A stretch of DNA of 64,000 nucleotides from Cruorifilaria tuberocauda. Taxonomy: Eukaryota > Nematoda > Chromadorea > Rhabditida > Onchocercidae. Both the position numbers and the translations under genes were made by a program. The stretch's first letter is position 1, and every line of letters starts with the position of its first letter. The stretch is taken from contig JABVXU010000055.1 of NCBI GenBank assembly GCA_013365365.1, forward strand, positions 153,072 to 217,071, read 5' to 3'. The notes beneath the pieces are model-generated. The model had not been told where the DNA came from. It saw only the letters and a list, made by a program, of their open reading frames with translations, and made no database searches. Below, one piece after another: positions 38,160 through 51,892 of the stretch.

Positions 38160-41100
38160 CTTTGCATATCTTGCTCAAATCCGATCCACTAACTGATGAC
38201 TTCGAAAAAAAACTCTCTGAACCCATTTCAATAACTGTAATCTTTGACTTCTTAATTTAAAAAGCTAAGATAATATTTTTGTATTGAGACGGATGAAATT
38301 ACATGTGAAAAACGAAAACGTAAGAGAAGTTTTCCGTGCAAATATCGTCACCATAAAGTCCTAAGCTATCTCTAGGAATTTAACCAGTTAATTTCGTCCC
38401 AACAATCCACATATCCTGTAACACCCATGTCCTATATTCTCAATGTTTACCTTTTATAGCATTCACTACATCAACTTTCCATACCCCAAAAAAACCATAA
38501 CCACCTCCTCCTTCCTCTCTACCCCCACACGTGTGATACATGATGTGGCCGCCGGATGATACTAAAGGACACCGTGAAAAATAAGATGCCCACTATATGT
38601 CAAAAATCAAAATGAAATAAAAATAATGATGCTAATAGGAAATAAATCTGATAACGTTCATTTAGCTTGCATATTACATAATTTTTTCCAATCGGATCGA
38701 TTAGATTTGAAAAGATGCCACCAAAATGAGAACATACATTCAAACTTGGCTTTCATGGAATATGATCTAACTCATTGCATATTAATTAGGCATGCATATA
38801 GTATGCTGATAAAGTGGTTGATAATTTGATTTTTAAATGCTATTCGATAAAACTTCTTTGTGCCGATAATTTTCTGTTTCCAATCTTTTTTGCTTTTTCA
38901 ATTTCATGATTTTTCGCATAAGTTTAATATTGATCTTCTGAATCTCAAATTACTAATCTGTACTTTCATCTTATGCTATATAAATCATTATCAGAAAATT
39001 ATGAAGTAATTAAACACGGAAATATAAAATCTCACAGTTTTATTTGCACCAATTCTCTTTTTATCAGAAAAATGAAAAAAGTAATAATTTAGATGAAATC
39101 AGAGTTATTCAAAAGTCAATGAGAATATTCGGCATGGGTGAGATATGAGATATAATGTCGATTTTTGTTACAGGTGAAAGTGATAAATTTCTGTATATTA
39201 TCGCTTTATACTACATCTTGCCTTAAGCAATGTCTAGTTTATCGTTTGTCGAAACCATTTTCAAGCAGTAGAACAGGAACAAAAATAATCATAATGCAGA
39301 TATTTAACTTTTTTCTGTTTCAGGAAGACTAATTATCTGTATCGAAACTAAAGATTGGAAACATGAAACATATTCCTCGGGGACATCAGTCAATATTATC
39401 ACTCTTGGAATGCATTTCCACAAAATATCTTCTCTACTCATCCATTTTACACTCTGAAAGGCCACCATACATATTCTCCTTTGTTTCACTATTAGTCATT
39501 TCGGATTTCAATTTCTTCATTATTTGTTATTTGTATGTATTTATATATATATCTGTTTACATGTATACGTGCCTGCGTCTATATGCATTATCAAAGTTGA
39601 GTTTACTGTTAAACTGATAAACAGTGGTTGCAATAATGTGTGCTTCTTGGACGCATTATCTGTTTTTTGTCAATGCTTGCTACCATCAATATTTTGGTTG
39701 TTAAACAATTTTTACCATCAAAATTATTAAGGTGCTTAGTTTTTGCACCGTGGCTTTAAGCATACTTTTCAAGAACATGCTTCTTCCCTGTTTTTATTAT
39801 GACCAACCACTGGCTGTTAGGTTGTTAAGAAGTGCAGATTCCGGAATGTTGTTATGCAAGTTTGAATGAATCAATTGCTAAATTATTTGATCAAGCATCT
39901 AAAATTGGAATGTATTGGTTGTTCAAAACTATCACTCTATATATAATGATTCTCGTATTAGAGCTTTAGGAATATTATTAGTGGTAGGTACTATATCTGT
40001 TACAGTTGCTATTAGAGAGCATTCGTTCTGATGAATAATCCTTATTGTGATAGCAGTTATTAACATTTTAGGATCAGGCTTTCTTTAATTAAACACTGCT
40101 GATTACTTCACTTATATTTTCTAGTGTAATCTTTTCGATGATTTTGCATATTTCTGTTTTATATGAAAAGTTAAAAATATATCACTGAACCCAATGAAAA
40201 TAGTTGGTATAGTGAGATTATTTCATTATTCTGCTCAGTTTAAAATAGTTTATCCAGTGATGATGTACCACCAATCAACATTAAATAAAGCTGAATGAAT
40301 ACTATTAATTAATTCTTCTGTTTTGAGAGAGAAAAAAAAAGTAAATTGCCATACAGTACGACAGGAAAATGAAAAAGAGAAAAGCAAATGCCAAGAATTT
40401 TCAAGCTGGACAAAAGGGCATACAAGCAATATATACACACACTAAACACACACAACACCCATTTCACTTTTTCCTCAATTTTCGTTCTATTTAAACTTTC
40501 AGCTGGGAAAAAAAAGGAAAGTTAGAAGTTGGATAAATCATCAGCTAATGTCACAAATCTTATCAGCTCATCATTTGTCATATCTATTAAGTGGGAACTG
40601 CATGCTGTAGGAAGCGTTGATCCATTAGTGGACGGAACAATTAACCACGCAATTCACATTTTTGCTTAACTTACACTATTGCGTTGCATTGAATTTTGTC
40701 AATTTTTTTTCCTCCTCTCTTTCATTTCATACTTTTAACTGATCAAATAATATCAGCTTTCCTTTACAACAGCTTATGTGTTCTGATAAACGAAGCTTTT
40801 ATTTTCTGTTTTTTGTTCATACGGGACTCGTCTCTTCATTAATAAAACGCAAATAAAATATTGATCTAACATTTCATCATATTCCATAGATGGGGATAAT
40901 AAGTTTGAATATAGTATTTACATACTACTCTAAGGTTGTCAATAAATCATGGAAATGGTTTTGTTAGTTGAATAAATTTAAGCAGAAGGAATTGTTTAAG
41001 GAGTTGATTTTCATTTCTAAAATGTGAAACTGTTTTTTTCTGTTGAAATAACGGGTCAAGATATATTTGTGAAATATTTTAGTTTTTTTTTTTCTGGTCC

Positions 41101-41205
41101 ACATAATAATATATCAATCCTAATGCCTGATCCCGAAATGTTTACCGTTGAAGAGTAATTTCGATGAAATTTAAAGATTTTAATGCATATTTAAAGATGC
41201 TGTGC
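38160..41205. other. Divergent intergenic region RNASEH2B / fibulin
   Basis: A 3 kb AT-rich stretch carrying the promoters of two divergent genes. It holds a TATATA/TGTATACGTG tract near 39540-39590 and a short CA-rich run at 40434-40455. Open frames at 38626-38829 and 39363-39730 look random. No other feature was recognised. Confidence 0.5.
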
Positions 41206-41207
41206 AG
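41206..41207 (+). other. Candidate spliced-leader acceptor of fibulin
   Basis: GCTGTGCAG is followed by six bases and the ATG at 41214, giving a very short leader as expected after trans-splicing. Confidence 0.45.
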
Positions 41208-41213
41208 TTTTCG

Positions 41214-44200
41214 ATGCAGCAACTGATCAGAAATCCAAGTTTTCTAGCATTTATGCTTGTTATTGGTAGGTTATTTAGATGTTTGTTGTTCTTTGAATGG
41301 CATTTTGTAATTACTGATTGTTTGAACGATGCTAATTCAACAAATGCTCAAAATTTAATCAAAAGAGCATATTTGATTATGGTACTTAAATTATTTCTTA
41401 AATAAACTGAATCATTTCATTTTACTATATTTCTTCAGCCGATTCGAGAATATCTGTATCAGCTATTATTAGATGATAGTATTGCTATGTTAATAAAGTT
41501 GAAATAGTTACTATCTTTCATCTTTTATAAATGCAGCAAGAGATGGAATTTTTTTGATATCAAAAACTGAATGTAATGACAAAAATCAAAGCCAATCTTT
41601 TTCTGTAAGGAGAAAAGTCACAGCTAAGAGGGAAAATTACAGTCTTCGCTGATGCTAACGAATCACATTGTTGTACAAGTGGCAAAAGACATTTTGAACA
41701 ATCATCATCATGTACTGAAATAAATCTCAACGAAACAACAAGCATTTGTGTTCTGACAGCATCGATATGCTGCATGGATACATTGCTAGAGCATAATTGT
41801 TATCACGGTATGAAAATGGCTGAAAAAGAAGACCAATGCTCATTAGACACTGATCAGATTGGTGGAGGAATCCGTAAGGTAAATTATCAGATAACATTAG
41901 CTCGATGTACTGTTAGAAAATAAGTCAAAGAAGTCTGAAAAGTTTTATAAATAAGCTAAATTTTAATGCTCAATTAAAATTCCACCTTAATTTATGCATT
42001 AAGTACCATATTTACTACAGGAATGTTGTGAGTGTTGCCTTTTGGCCAAGGAACTATTACGAAATGATAAAAACTGCATAGCACCGAACGGTTTTGGTGC
42101 AGAGTGCTTGCGATCCTTTCATCAATGCTGCTCTGAGGACGTAGATTCAAAACACGTTTTGCAGCATCATCGTTATGAAAGTTTATAATTATTCTTTTGG
42201 CATATTTCTGTGAAGTATTAATCTGTAGCGTATGATGAAACAAATAAACAATGCACATCTTTGATGGAATAAATTCTCATACGCTTACACGTAACTAGCA
42301 GAACTGTATAGTTGTAATGAAGCGGAAGTTTCGAGAATCATTAATCAAATTTATTTCTTATGAAATAACGTAAATTATATTTGATAGCTTATTCTTGCTT
42401 ATATTGATCAACATACAAACAAACGTAAATATCATTAGAAAATTAAATACTTTTAGATCATTCGGATTTAATGGAACTTTTGAGTGTGGGAGATCGCTGT
42501 ATATCAGCAAAATGTGAACATCTATGTACAGATCGAGGAGGTACAACAGTAGAATGTTCTTGCCGTCCTGGGTATGAATTAGGACCAAATGGTTATTCTT
42601 GTATCGGTTAGCGAACTTTTTCATATAGCCCAACCTAAAAGTATTTTACCGCACTTTTCTCATGCACTGTCTTGCACATGCTTAATCTTCCAGTCACTGC
42701 TTATCTGCACTGCAATTCAGCTATTATTTGACACAACGCTGTAAAGCTTCTTGCATTTTATCAAAAAATATTCAATCTATTGAGGAGTATGTTTTCTTTT
42801 GATAATTTTTGAACAAAGTGAGATTTATCAATTGCGAACAGGTGATGTAAGAGAATTTGGCTTGAGTATCAGTGCTGGTTGTGTACTGTATGAACGATAC
42901 AAGAAGAAATCACCGGTAAGGATCATTATCTGATTGATGGTGCTATGAGCGCATTCTATCTAATAAAACATTAGATGTCTTAATACCTTTAGGATACTGT
43001 ATAGATAATAAATATTATTACTTCTAGATTTTATTATTCTTTACTTTTATTTCTTATTGATTTTATCTGTTATTACAATTAATTCATTACATCGCAATAT
43101 TTGTTATAACTAACCATCATTTTTGGATTTACAGGAATTTTTAATTATGAAACGATTATTAGCAAAATCATATTTTGCATGCTCATTAGACATTGCATTT
43201 TGCATGCCTTGTAGTGAATTTCAAGATGCTGAAAATTCTGGCCACCAGCTAATTATAAATTTTAGACTTATTAAAAAAATGATTCCTTATGTATCTGATT
43301 TAGAAATTGGTATGTTTCGAAGTATCACTTTTTGGGAAGTCAGAAAAAACTCTTTAAAAAAAAGTTTTTTTCGCTTGCAAAGCATCAATTCATTTTGTTC
43401 GATATTATGTTCGCCTGTGTTGCAAAAATAATTCCTATCAATTTTTTGCTTTCAAAACAACATTTATTCACGAGGATAAGATCCTTGCAGTTTCTGGTCT
43501 GCATTATAAGTGAAATTTATTTTAAATGCACATTTGAAAGCAGTATTTATGAACATGAATAGCTATTAATAGCCATCACAATAAAAGCTTAACCTGTTTA
43601 TAATTACGCTATTAAGGACATGAATCATCAAAAAAAAATGCTATACAGTTGTTGCTTCGTCTGCATCGTTTTTGCTTCGTCCGGATTTTTTTTTAAATTT
43701 CAACCATTTGCTTTCCAGATTTTTGCTTTTTGATTTTTGATGATCCCTTTAGTATCATAATTAGCAACTATGTTAATTCTTTTTTTTTTTGCTATCCAAA
43801 AAGCTAGGCTTCTAGACATAAACGAATGCGAAACGCACGATTCGGTGTGCCCATTGCCTAATTCATTATGTCTCAATACACCTGGATCATTCTCCTGCGT
43901 CTGCTTACCTGGCTTCTATTGGAGCGATATCGGCTCCGTTTGTGTAGGTAATTTCTCGCACAAAATGCAAATGCCGTTATCTATTTTTTTCTCTATTCTG
44001 CTTTAAGTTATGAAATACTTAAATGAAAATCATCAAGTATTGGCTAAATATAAAATTATTTAACAAATCTTTAAATAAGATATTATTTTGTCATCATAAA
44101 TTTAAATACAAATAATTGCCATAAGTTTTAAAAATAAAAAGAATTGACTCGTTTTAAAAATTTTTAAATTAAAATCCTAAATTGGAATATAAATTAATAA

Positions 44201-47200
44201 TTTCAAATTTTGGTTGACATCTCTCCACGTAGTTTTCTGATCTTAGATATTGATGAATGCTTACTACTAGCGGATGATTGTTTGGAAAGTCAACGTTGCT
44301 TGAATACTCCTGGATCATTCAAATGCATACGGACGTTATCCTGTGGCACTGGATATGCGTTGAATAGCGATACTGAACAGTGCATTGGTTTATTTTCACC
44401 CTAACTTATTCTTCGTTTTTGTGTTTTATATTCATTTTTACTAACACTGCAGAACTACTTCTGGTAATTTTAGTACCGTTTAATAGTTAATAAAACTGAT
44501 AATTAGCTATAGTCTTATTGATATTCTCTCTGTCAAACTGATTTCATTACTAAAACTGAATGCTTTTCCATTTCTTATCTTGATGATGAAGTAGTACTTT
44601 GAAATCGGATATATTTCATTTTAAGAGACTTTTGCATGAAATGGATCCTTTCATTTTATTTTCCTGCCCTATGTGATTCTTCTGAAAACCCGAAATATCA
44701 TATGATGCAGAAAATCAAATAGATCGGTGTAACTTCTAGCTATTTAACTTAATTAATTTTGATAATAGAAAGAACCAGGTAACTATTTGAAGATGTGGAT
44801 GAATGCAATCTTGGTTCTCATGATTGTGGGCCATCGTATCAATGTCGTAATACGCAGGGCAGCTATCGTTGTGATCCGAAGAAGTGCGCTGAAGGTGAAT
44901 TGATGAATCCGCAAACTGGTGAATGCACAAGTATGGACTGTCCCATCGGTTATAAACCAGTTCGAGGGCGTTGTGAAGGTTTCTCTCTCAATTTTTTACA
45001 TTGGCTTTTTAATTCTTTGCTTTACAAGAAAAAAAAAATGAAAGCTTCTTCCTGGCATTTCTTTCAAAAATTTAACAAGAACGAAAAATTGCTTTTTCCA
45101 AAGAGATATCTATTTGAAAACATCTGAATTTACAGATGTTAATGAATGCGAGATGACGGAACGATGTGGACAATTTGAAGAATGCATAAATACTCCTGGA
45201 TCATTTCGTTGTCAGGAACGAGGAAATGTATGCGTGAATGGCTATCGTATGGATCGAGATAGTGGATTCTGTGTTGGTAAATATTGTTGAATGTAAGAAA
45301 AGATAAGATAGAGTAGTAAGGTATTATAAGTGTGAATTAAATATTGCACAAAGCTACCGCAATTTTTCGCAAGGTATGTAGTACTTGAGAATAAGTCAAT
45401 TGATTGATATTGTAAGATTTTATTTCATTCTGACGAAAATGACGTCATCGAGCAAAAACTTGCTTTAAAGTGGAAAAATTTCATGATACATTCATTGAAA
45501 ATGAAAAAAAATCATTTTATGATACTGATGATTCATAGTTTTATTGTGATACACATAAAACTCTCAATTGTTTCAGACATCAATGAATGCACTGATGGAA
45601 CTCATTTGTGTGGTGATAAACAATGTATCAATTTGTTGGGTAGCTATAAATGTCGTTGCTCAGCGGGTTTTGAATTCAATGATACGGTAAGATGAGTATA
45701 GTGTAGGATAAAAATGATGATCATATAAATTCGTATTCTTTTAATAATCGTTTTATGTTTTAAACAGTTAATAAAAATTTTTAATCAATCTTTCAACTAC
45801 GAGAAGATATATTACGAAAATAATGTATTGTAGACGAAGCGCTGCGAAGACGTGGATGAGTGTAAAAAGTTTGCGGGACATGTTTGTTCCTTGCATGCAA
45901 CCTGTGAGAACACGTATGGCTCATTTAAATGTCATTGTAAAAATGGCTTCAGTATTGCGAAAGATGCAAGAACCTGTAATGGTTGGTTTAATAGATGTGA
46001 TTAATAATAATTACTAGCATTCAGTAATGTATGTGTTCTGGGCATTTCTTATTTGGAAGAGCTTTGGAGCCTTCGCACTATTGTTTGTATTAAAGGTATT
46101 AAAGACTTGTTGAATTTGACAGTTCAAAACAGTTAGTGAAATATAATTTTGATTGCTAATAAGGTAACAGACGGACTGTTGAGTGACTGATGACTGTCAC
46201 CTTATCCATCTATTTATCATTTACTAGGCTGTATGTGAACAAGAACCGCCCACATAGACAAAAGAAATCGATGGTAATCATATAGAAGTATTAGGGTAAA
46301 GTCAATGAGAATGATAAAGTAATGATTGTTTAGTTTTTTGAATAGAAAAAGCTTATGATAAAATAGGGAAATTATTTGATGTCAATCATTTATCGCTATG
46401 CGTTGAGATTATATTAACCATCAAAGTAAGCGGAAAAGGAAGAAATTTAACAAGCGTTAACTATTGACGATACTCTTCTAACAGTAAAGAAAAAGTGTAA
46501 ATAGAAATTACAATTTATATTGAATAAAAGTTATCAAAAATATTAATAATACAAAATGTTTTAAACATGTGATAAATTTTTAAATCATAAAGTTCTCCAC
46601 TATTTGCAACAATATTGAAACGGAAATATTGAGAAAGTAGGATTCCAGTTTGAACTCATAATAAGCTAATCCACTTCCTTTTCGTCTCTTTGAGTTTCTA
46701 AAATTATTTTGAGCAAAATTTAATTAAGTAAATTGTTAAGTGTGTAGGGAGAACGAACTTCTGTTTCTTCAACACAATAGTTTTTCTTTTTCACCCACTA
46801 ACGGCTTTAATATGTATCAAATTTTTAAATTATAGATATTGATGAATGTAGTCTTGGAATAGCAAATTGTGCACAGAAGTGTGTCAATATACCTGGTAGT
46901 TATCAGTGCATTTGCGAACATGGCTATCGCCTAGGTAGTGATGGAGTTACCTGTGAAGATATCGATGAATGTACTCTTTGGGCTGGTTCAGGTACATGTT
47001 TGTTTTAGGTACATGTCTGTTTATTTTAGCTAATCAATATAAACAACGCTTGCTTGATTTAATTGGCTCGTATGTTGAAGGTGATGACCTTTGCATGGGT
47101 AGCTGTATTAACACTCCTGGCTCATATAAATGTCAGTGTCCTGCCGGTTATGAAATACAAAAAGATGGCAGAACATGTAAAGGTGAGATTTTTTTTTTCA

Positions 47201-48468
47201 ATTTTTAAATAAAAACTTCAATCTTTAAAGATTTTCATACTAGTATTTTTAAAATCTTTGCACAATTTGAATGATGAAATGAAACTGATTACTCGCATCG
47301 CTAATCGTATTCTCTGAAAATAACTTTGCTTCCAGATATTGATGAATGCGTAAAGGGTGAATGCCAAGGCAGCAATGAGATTTGTGTAAATACATTGGGA
47401 AGCTTTAAATGTCACGTAATACGTTGTCCACCGAATTATGTGCACGATAGAAATTATAAAAAGTATGGCATCTGTTTGAATTAATTTTCTAGCGTGGTTT
47501 TTAATCTTTACTATTCGTTTGATTCTTTTTTTGCTTCTTAACAGTTTCAAGAATAAAAATTTGATACTAAAATTACCACTAACTTATGAAAGAACTAATA
47601 ATCTCCTAATTGCATGTTATCGTATCTTTTCAACTCTTGCTATAGTCGCTGTAACCGATTGAACCATTTATGCGACTCATTAACTGAAGAAGCGTGCAAA
47701 AATTACGCAATACGTATAAGTTGGGAGTTTACATCTATACCAAAACAAGAACCAATTTCATCGAGACGAACTTCCATTACCCTCTTTACTGTTCGTGGTC
47801 CGACATCACCTTCGAGTAGTGTTCAGTTCGAATTGAAGTTGAAAAGTGCCAAACCAGGTTTTTTTTTTGTTTTTTCGATATGGTTACGTAAGCTAATTTT
47901 TTGCACCTGTATCAACCTGAATAATGATGGAATGCTAATGCTACTGTAAATCAAATTAGAGTTTTTTATTTATTTCGTAGCTATAAAAGGAATTTTAGAG
48001 CACTACTGACTCAATTTAGCTGTTTAACATATTTTGCAAGATGTTCTGAAGCTTTTGGAATTTCATCCTTTTAATTTGCTTGAAATTATCAGTCTTACGT
48101 AATATTTAAATTAAATTTTGAGAATCAAACATGCATAGAATCAGAAGACGCTTAAATAATATTTATTTTTATAATCTACGGGATTTTTCTATTCTCGAAG
48201 GACTGGCATGTATATTTTTTCAGAAGAATTCAATGTGTTACCAGCAGTTCGAAGTAATTTTCTCTTGCAAAAAAGTAAGGAAAAAAATGGAGCAATAATT
48301 GCTCTAAGAGATTCGCTGGATGGACCGCAAGAGGTCATTTTAGAGCTTATTTTAAGGCTTAGTATTGATGGTGTATTTCAGAGTAAATATATTGCTAATT
48401 TGGTAATCAACGTTGCTCCTCATCGTAGACAGCGAATAACTCCTTTTTCTAAAAGTTCCACTTCATGA
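41214..48468 (+). CDS. fbl-1: Fibulin-1, C-type isoform, 765 aa (15 exons without cassette)
   Basis: Secreted calcium-binding matrix glycoprotein of basement membranes. Exons: 41214-41265, 41643-41878, 42021-42180, 42457-42606, 43816-43947, 44247-44387, 44793-44978, 45136-45276, 45577-45686, 45834-45981, 46836-46991, 47081-47182, 47336-47462, 47646-47857, 48224-48468; 2298 nt in frame. A signal peptide ([20 protein letters not shown]) leads into Cys-rich anaphylatoxin-like modules ([44 protein letters not shown]). An EGF module follows ([18 protein letters not shown]), then nine calcium-type EGF modules with D-(I/V)-(D/N)-E-C starts, for example [13 protein letters not shown] and [13 protein letters not shown]. 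The C-terminal module is of fibulin-1C kind ([28 protein letters not shown]). Almost every EGF exon border is phase 1, so modules can be skipped or shuffled in frame. Confidence 0.94.
42842..43309 (+). CDS. Possible two-exon in-frame cassette of fibulin
   Basis: Open segments 42842-42915 and 43135-43309 lie between EGF 1 and EGF 2. Both have good signals (GAACAG and TTTACAG acceptors, GTAAGG and GTATGT donors). The phases match, and together they are 249 nt, so inclusion adds 83 residues without a frameshift. The peptide ([20 protein letters not shown] ... [19 protein letters not shown]) is not EGF-like and has only four Cys. It may be an alternative or lineage-specific insert, or chance. Confidence 0.35.
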
Positions 48469-48606
48469 GATTTTCAGAATTAAGACAAATAACAAAAAAT
48501 TGTCCTTACCTGAGGAAGCGAGGTCAATTTACATATACATGTAATTTGGAAAAGATATTCGTTTGTAACTCTTTGCCTGATTAATGCGTATTGAAAACAA
48601 ATAGTA

Positions 48607-48612
48607 AATAAA
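48607..48612 (+). terminator. AATAAA poly(A) signal of the fibulin C-type transcript
   Basis: AATAAA 139 bases after the C-type stop codon, upstream of the D-type exons. Its use would end the C-type message before the D exons. Confidence 0.45.
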
Positions 48613-50375
48613 AAATAGAACATTTAAATAGTTAGTAGATTTATGGTCAGTTGATTAACCTTTTTGTACATTAAATCGGGATTAAACATGTATTATTTGA
48701 GTATTTTTTTAACGCTAATTAATGATCTCATCCAAGCATTTGTCAATGATTGGATCTTCGAAATTCCTTAACGAATTCATTTTTAATTGAATAGTTTAAT
48801 TAATTATCATAGTAACATTTACTAAAATTCCATAGCATTTTATATGTCTCTAACAGCTTTTACAATATGATTTATAGTGAAACATCACAAGAGTACGGTC
48901 ATGACATTAGGGTCATTTATTTCCACTTTAAACAAAAAAAAGTTTGTTATCGTTAAATTCTAGTTCGTAGATGTGAATGAAACTTGATTATAGCTGTTTT
49001 TCAACTTTATTTCACTTTTCCTTACTTATAATTCGTAGTTTTGCTTAGTTTGGTGAATTAGTCGATGGCACTAATATATTTCTTTCATCTAATCTAATAA
49101 TTTGAAGTTTTATTCGTAACGCTACAAAATCTTAACTTTTGCACAGATCAGTATGGTATTCATCATAATGTCATGTCATCTCTTTGACGATCTTTGTCGT
49201 TTGATCCTTCTTGTTTGTCTCCACTCTTTGCTGTTAACAAAAAAAAAGAAAATAAAACGGTCATGCAATGGAAATAATTCTTTACTGTAAATGATAAATA
49301 AATAAGAGTAATTTAGGAAAAAACTTCTTTCCTCCTTATAATATCTTTGTTTAATAATAACATTGAAATGTTCCATTATTACCTGAATATGATTAATTTT
49401 TTCTTCTATGGTTGTGAATATACATTTATAAAGGCGTTCTTGGGAAAATTTTCAAGGAAGCCATAACCTCAATATCCCACATGCTAGAGATGTGATCAAA
49501 ATTGATAATTAATAATGGCTTACTGAATTCTGTACTGATTCAATTCTTTCTAATTTCCATTTCTCTATGCACCTCAAATTATGGATAAGCTCAGCCAAGA
49601 ATGTTCCATGTAACTGTTTTCTTCTTTTTTTTTAAATGGATCTCATGTAGTGTAATTGTATTTCTTAGAATCAGTTTAGCTATATCTGTCTCTCGAAGTC
49701 AATGGCTTTGAACTGACTTATTAGATTATTTCTCGTAGATGCCATTTAGAGAATGTTTTTTTTTTTTGCTTATATATCTTCATAACATACAAAGATTTAT
49801 TTCATCGTTATTTTATAAATGTTCTATGTGGGAGTTTCACTGCTATATTGGATGTTAGGTTTGATAAATTATGAAATGTATGTGCATCTTTGTTATCTAA
49901 CATGAAAACTGCAAGATCATAACCCATATCTCATTAACAAATTACCTAGTGATACTCTCATATAAAGATGAAAATAATTGCAAAATGGAGTAACCAATGA
50001 TTCATAATATAATCTCGAATGTTTTGCTAATTCGAATTGCTCGCTTATTATTAATCAACTTAATTTTTAATTAAATAGACTGTTGAAAGAAATACATAGA
50101 AGAAGAGAAGAAAGAAATACATTTTAAAGTCATTTTATAATTCATTATGCAATACCGTTGAGATTCTACCAATTATAGCATTCAGGATAAGTTATCGGTT
50201 TGCAAGTAATATAGTGAACGTATTACATTCATATACTTGTATTTCATGGATATCTATTACCTACTTTTCATTGCCATTCTGATATTTAACAATACTTATG
50301 ATTCTAACGGTTTAATTGAATGAACAATTCGTATACAAAACCTGACGAAGACGATGAATTGAAAATGGATTGCAG
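48613..50375 (+). other. Region between fibulin C-type and D-type terminal exons
   Basis: AT-rich intronic sequence for the D-type transcript, about 1.8 kb. No coding exon or repeat family was recognised in it. Confidence 0.45.
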
Positions 50376-51188
50376 TTTGGTAGACGATGGCTATTCCTGC
50401 TTAAAACGATGTCATCCAAATGATCCGGTTTGTATCAGTAATCATACCCGAGAGATATTATATCAATTCAGAGGTTTACCATCCACCAAATACATAAAAT
50501 ATCCAATCGAAGTTAGCCGTAATTTTATTAAACATATTTTTCAATTGTAATTCGTAATAATGTTTTCAAGCAATAAAATGGTAGATGAAATTACGCAGTA
50601 AGAATTAGTTTCAAATTTATTTCCCAGAAAACACTATTATCATAGGTTTCTCGTGTACGAGCACAGATGGATACGCCGTTTTCAGTGGAGTATAAGATTG
50701 ATAAAGTGAATCGAGACACATTTATTGTGCAACAGGATCGTAATATAGGTAAAAGATTTTGGAATTAAAGTAATAATGAATAATAAGAAATAAATACACC
50801 TAAATTTTTCCTTATTTAACCTAACGAAATTTTTCCTAAATTTTTCCTTATTTAACCTATTTGAATTGCTTCGCCGAAGTTTTTATTAAGTAAACAGTTT
50901 TTTATCAAAAAAAAATACAAACCACCTAACCTAAAATTTGAGTTTAAGAAAATCAATTTGTTTTAAGCTAGAAAAATGAGAAAGGAAATAAACTTGAATT
51001 AAAAAAAACTGCATTTTACAATACCAGTGATGCTGAATTTTACAGGTATTGTAAAAATGATAACACCTATCGAAGGGCCAAAAACGGTTGTTGTAAGGCT
51101 ACATCTTAATATCTATTCACGATCTCATGTACTTCTAACGCATAATATTGCAATCATAACCGTTTATGTTTCACCGTATACTTTCTAA
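50376..51188 (+). CDS. fbl-1: Fibulin-1 D-type alternative C-terminal exons
   Basis: Exons 50376-50511, 50646-50748 and 51046-51188 accept the same splice phase (two bases left over) from exon 47336-47462 as the C-type exon does. They end in TAA, giving a 740-residue isoform. The peptide CLKRCHPNDPVC matches the SCRPNDVTC signature at the start of the fibulin-1D module. It is followed by REILYQFRGLPSTKYI, TPFSVEYKIDKVNRDTFIVQ and a hydrophobic beta-rich end (IAIITVYVSPYTF), the usual fibulin-type C-terminal module. The acceptor at 50375 (TTGCAG) has a poor pyrimidine tract and is the weakest point. Mutually exclusive C and D ends of fibulin-1 are known in both vertebrates and C. elegans. Confidence 0.82.
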
Positions 51189-51892
51189 GTACCAACCGCA
51201 TTACTTTTGTATCTTTTTTCACGCATCTCCTTACGATCTTTGTTGCTCATTTAAATTTTAATTATTTTATTTGAGACAGGTTCCAAATACTACCCTCGGC
51301 GGGAAATGAAACGAAGTGCAAAATCCACTTTTATCTCTCCTCCACTTTTCAATATAATGTATCCTTATTGTCAAATTTGGAAAATCTTTCTGCGGGTTAG
51401 CGTCACGATTAATTCCAATATCTTTAAATCTTCAAGTGAAGCATGATCTTTAAATACCGCATGGTATAAATCACAAAAAATGAGTAACCATTTGTTTTTA
51501 TTCTCGGTTAACTAATATTCCGCAATATATAAAGAATACACATAATATCTATGAGGAAAGAAATCAAATACTATAAAACTGGAGACAATGTAAAAAAATC
51601 ATTATACTGAACCATAGAATTCATTTTGCTTTTAACCCACCAACAGAAAGTGGAATGACGGCCGAAAATCTTAACTCTAGCTGATCATTTCAAAAATTAT
51701 TTTTCGCACTGCAAAGTCCACTCAAAATTCATTCAATAAGATCTGAAAGGTTTCTGTACGCAGGGAACTACCCGATCACATTCACATTGAAAAAAAAAAT
51801 GTAGAGGAAGATGAAAAGGAAATCATGATCACTCAAAATTAAAACTAATGGTTTTCAGTTTTACTTCTAGGGAGTATAAATAAGCAACACAA
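51189..51892. other. Spacer between fibulin and the BEL/Pao remnant
   Basis: AT-rich DNA with no open frame of coding character. No long terminal repeat was recognised at the edge of the retroelement. Confidence 0.4.

Noticed and set aside
39363..39730. Overlapping plus-strand frames in the RNASEH2B/fibulin spacer
   Set aside because: Hydrophobic, repeat-derived peptide over a TATATA/TGTATA tract, no splice or start context linking it to fibulin.
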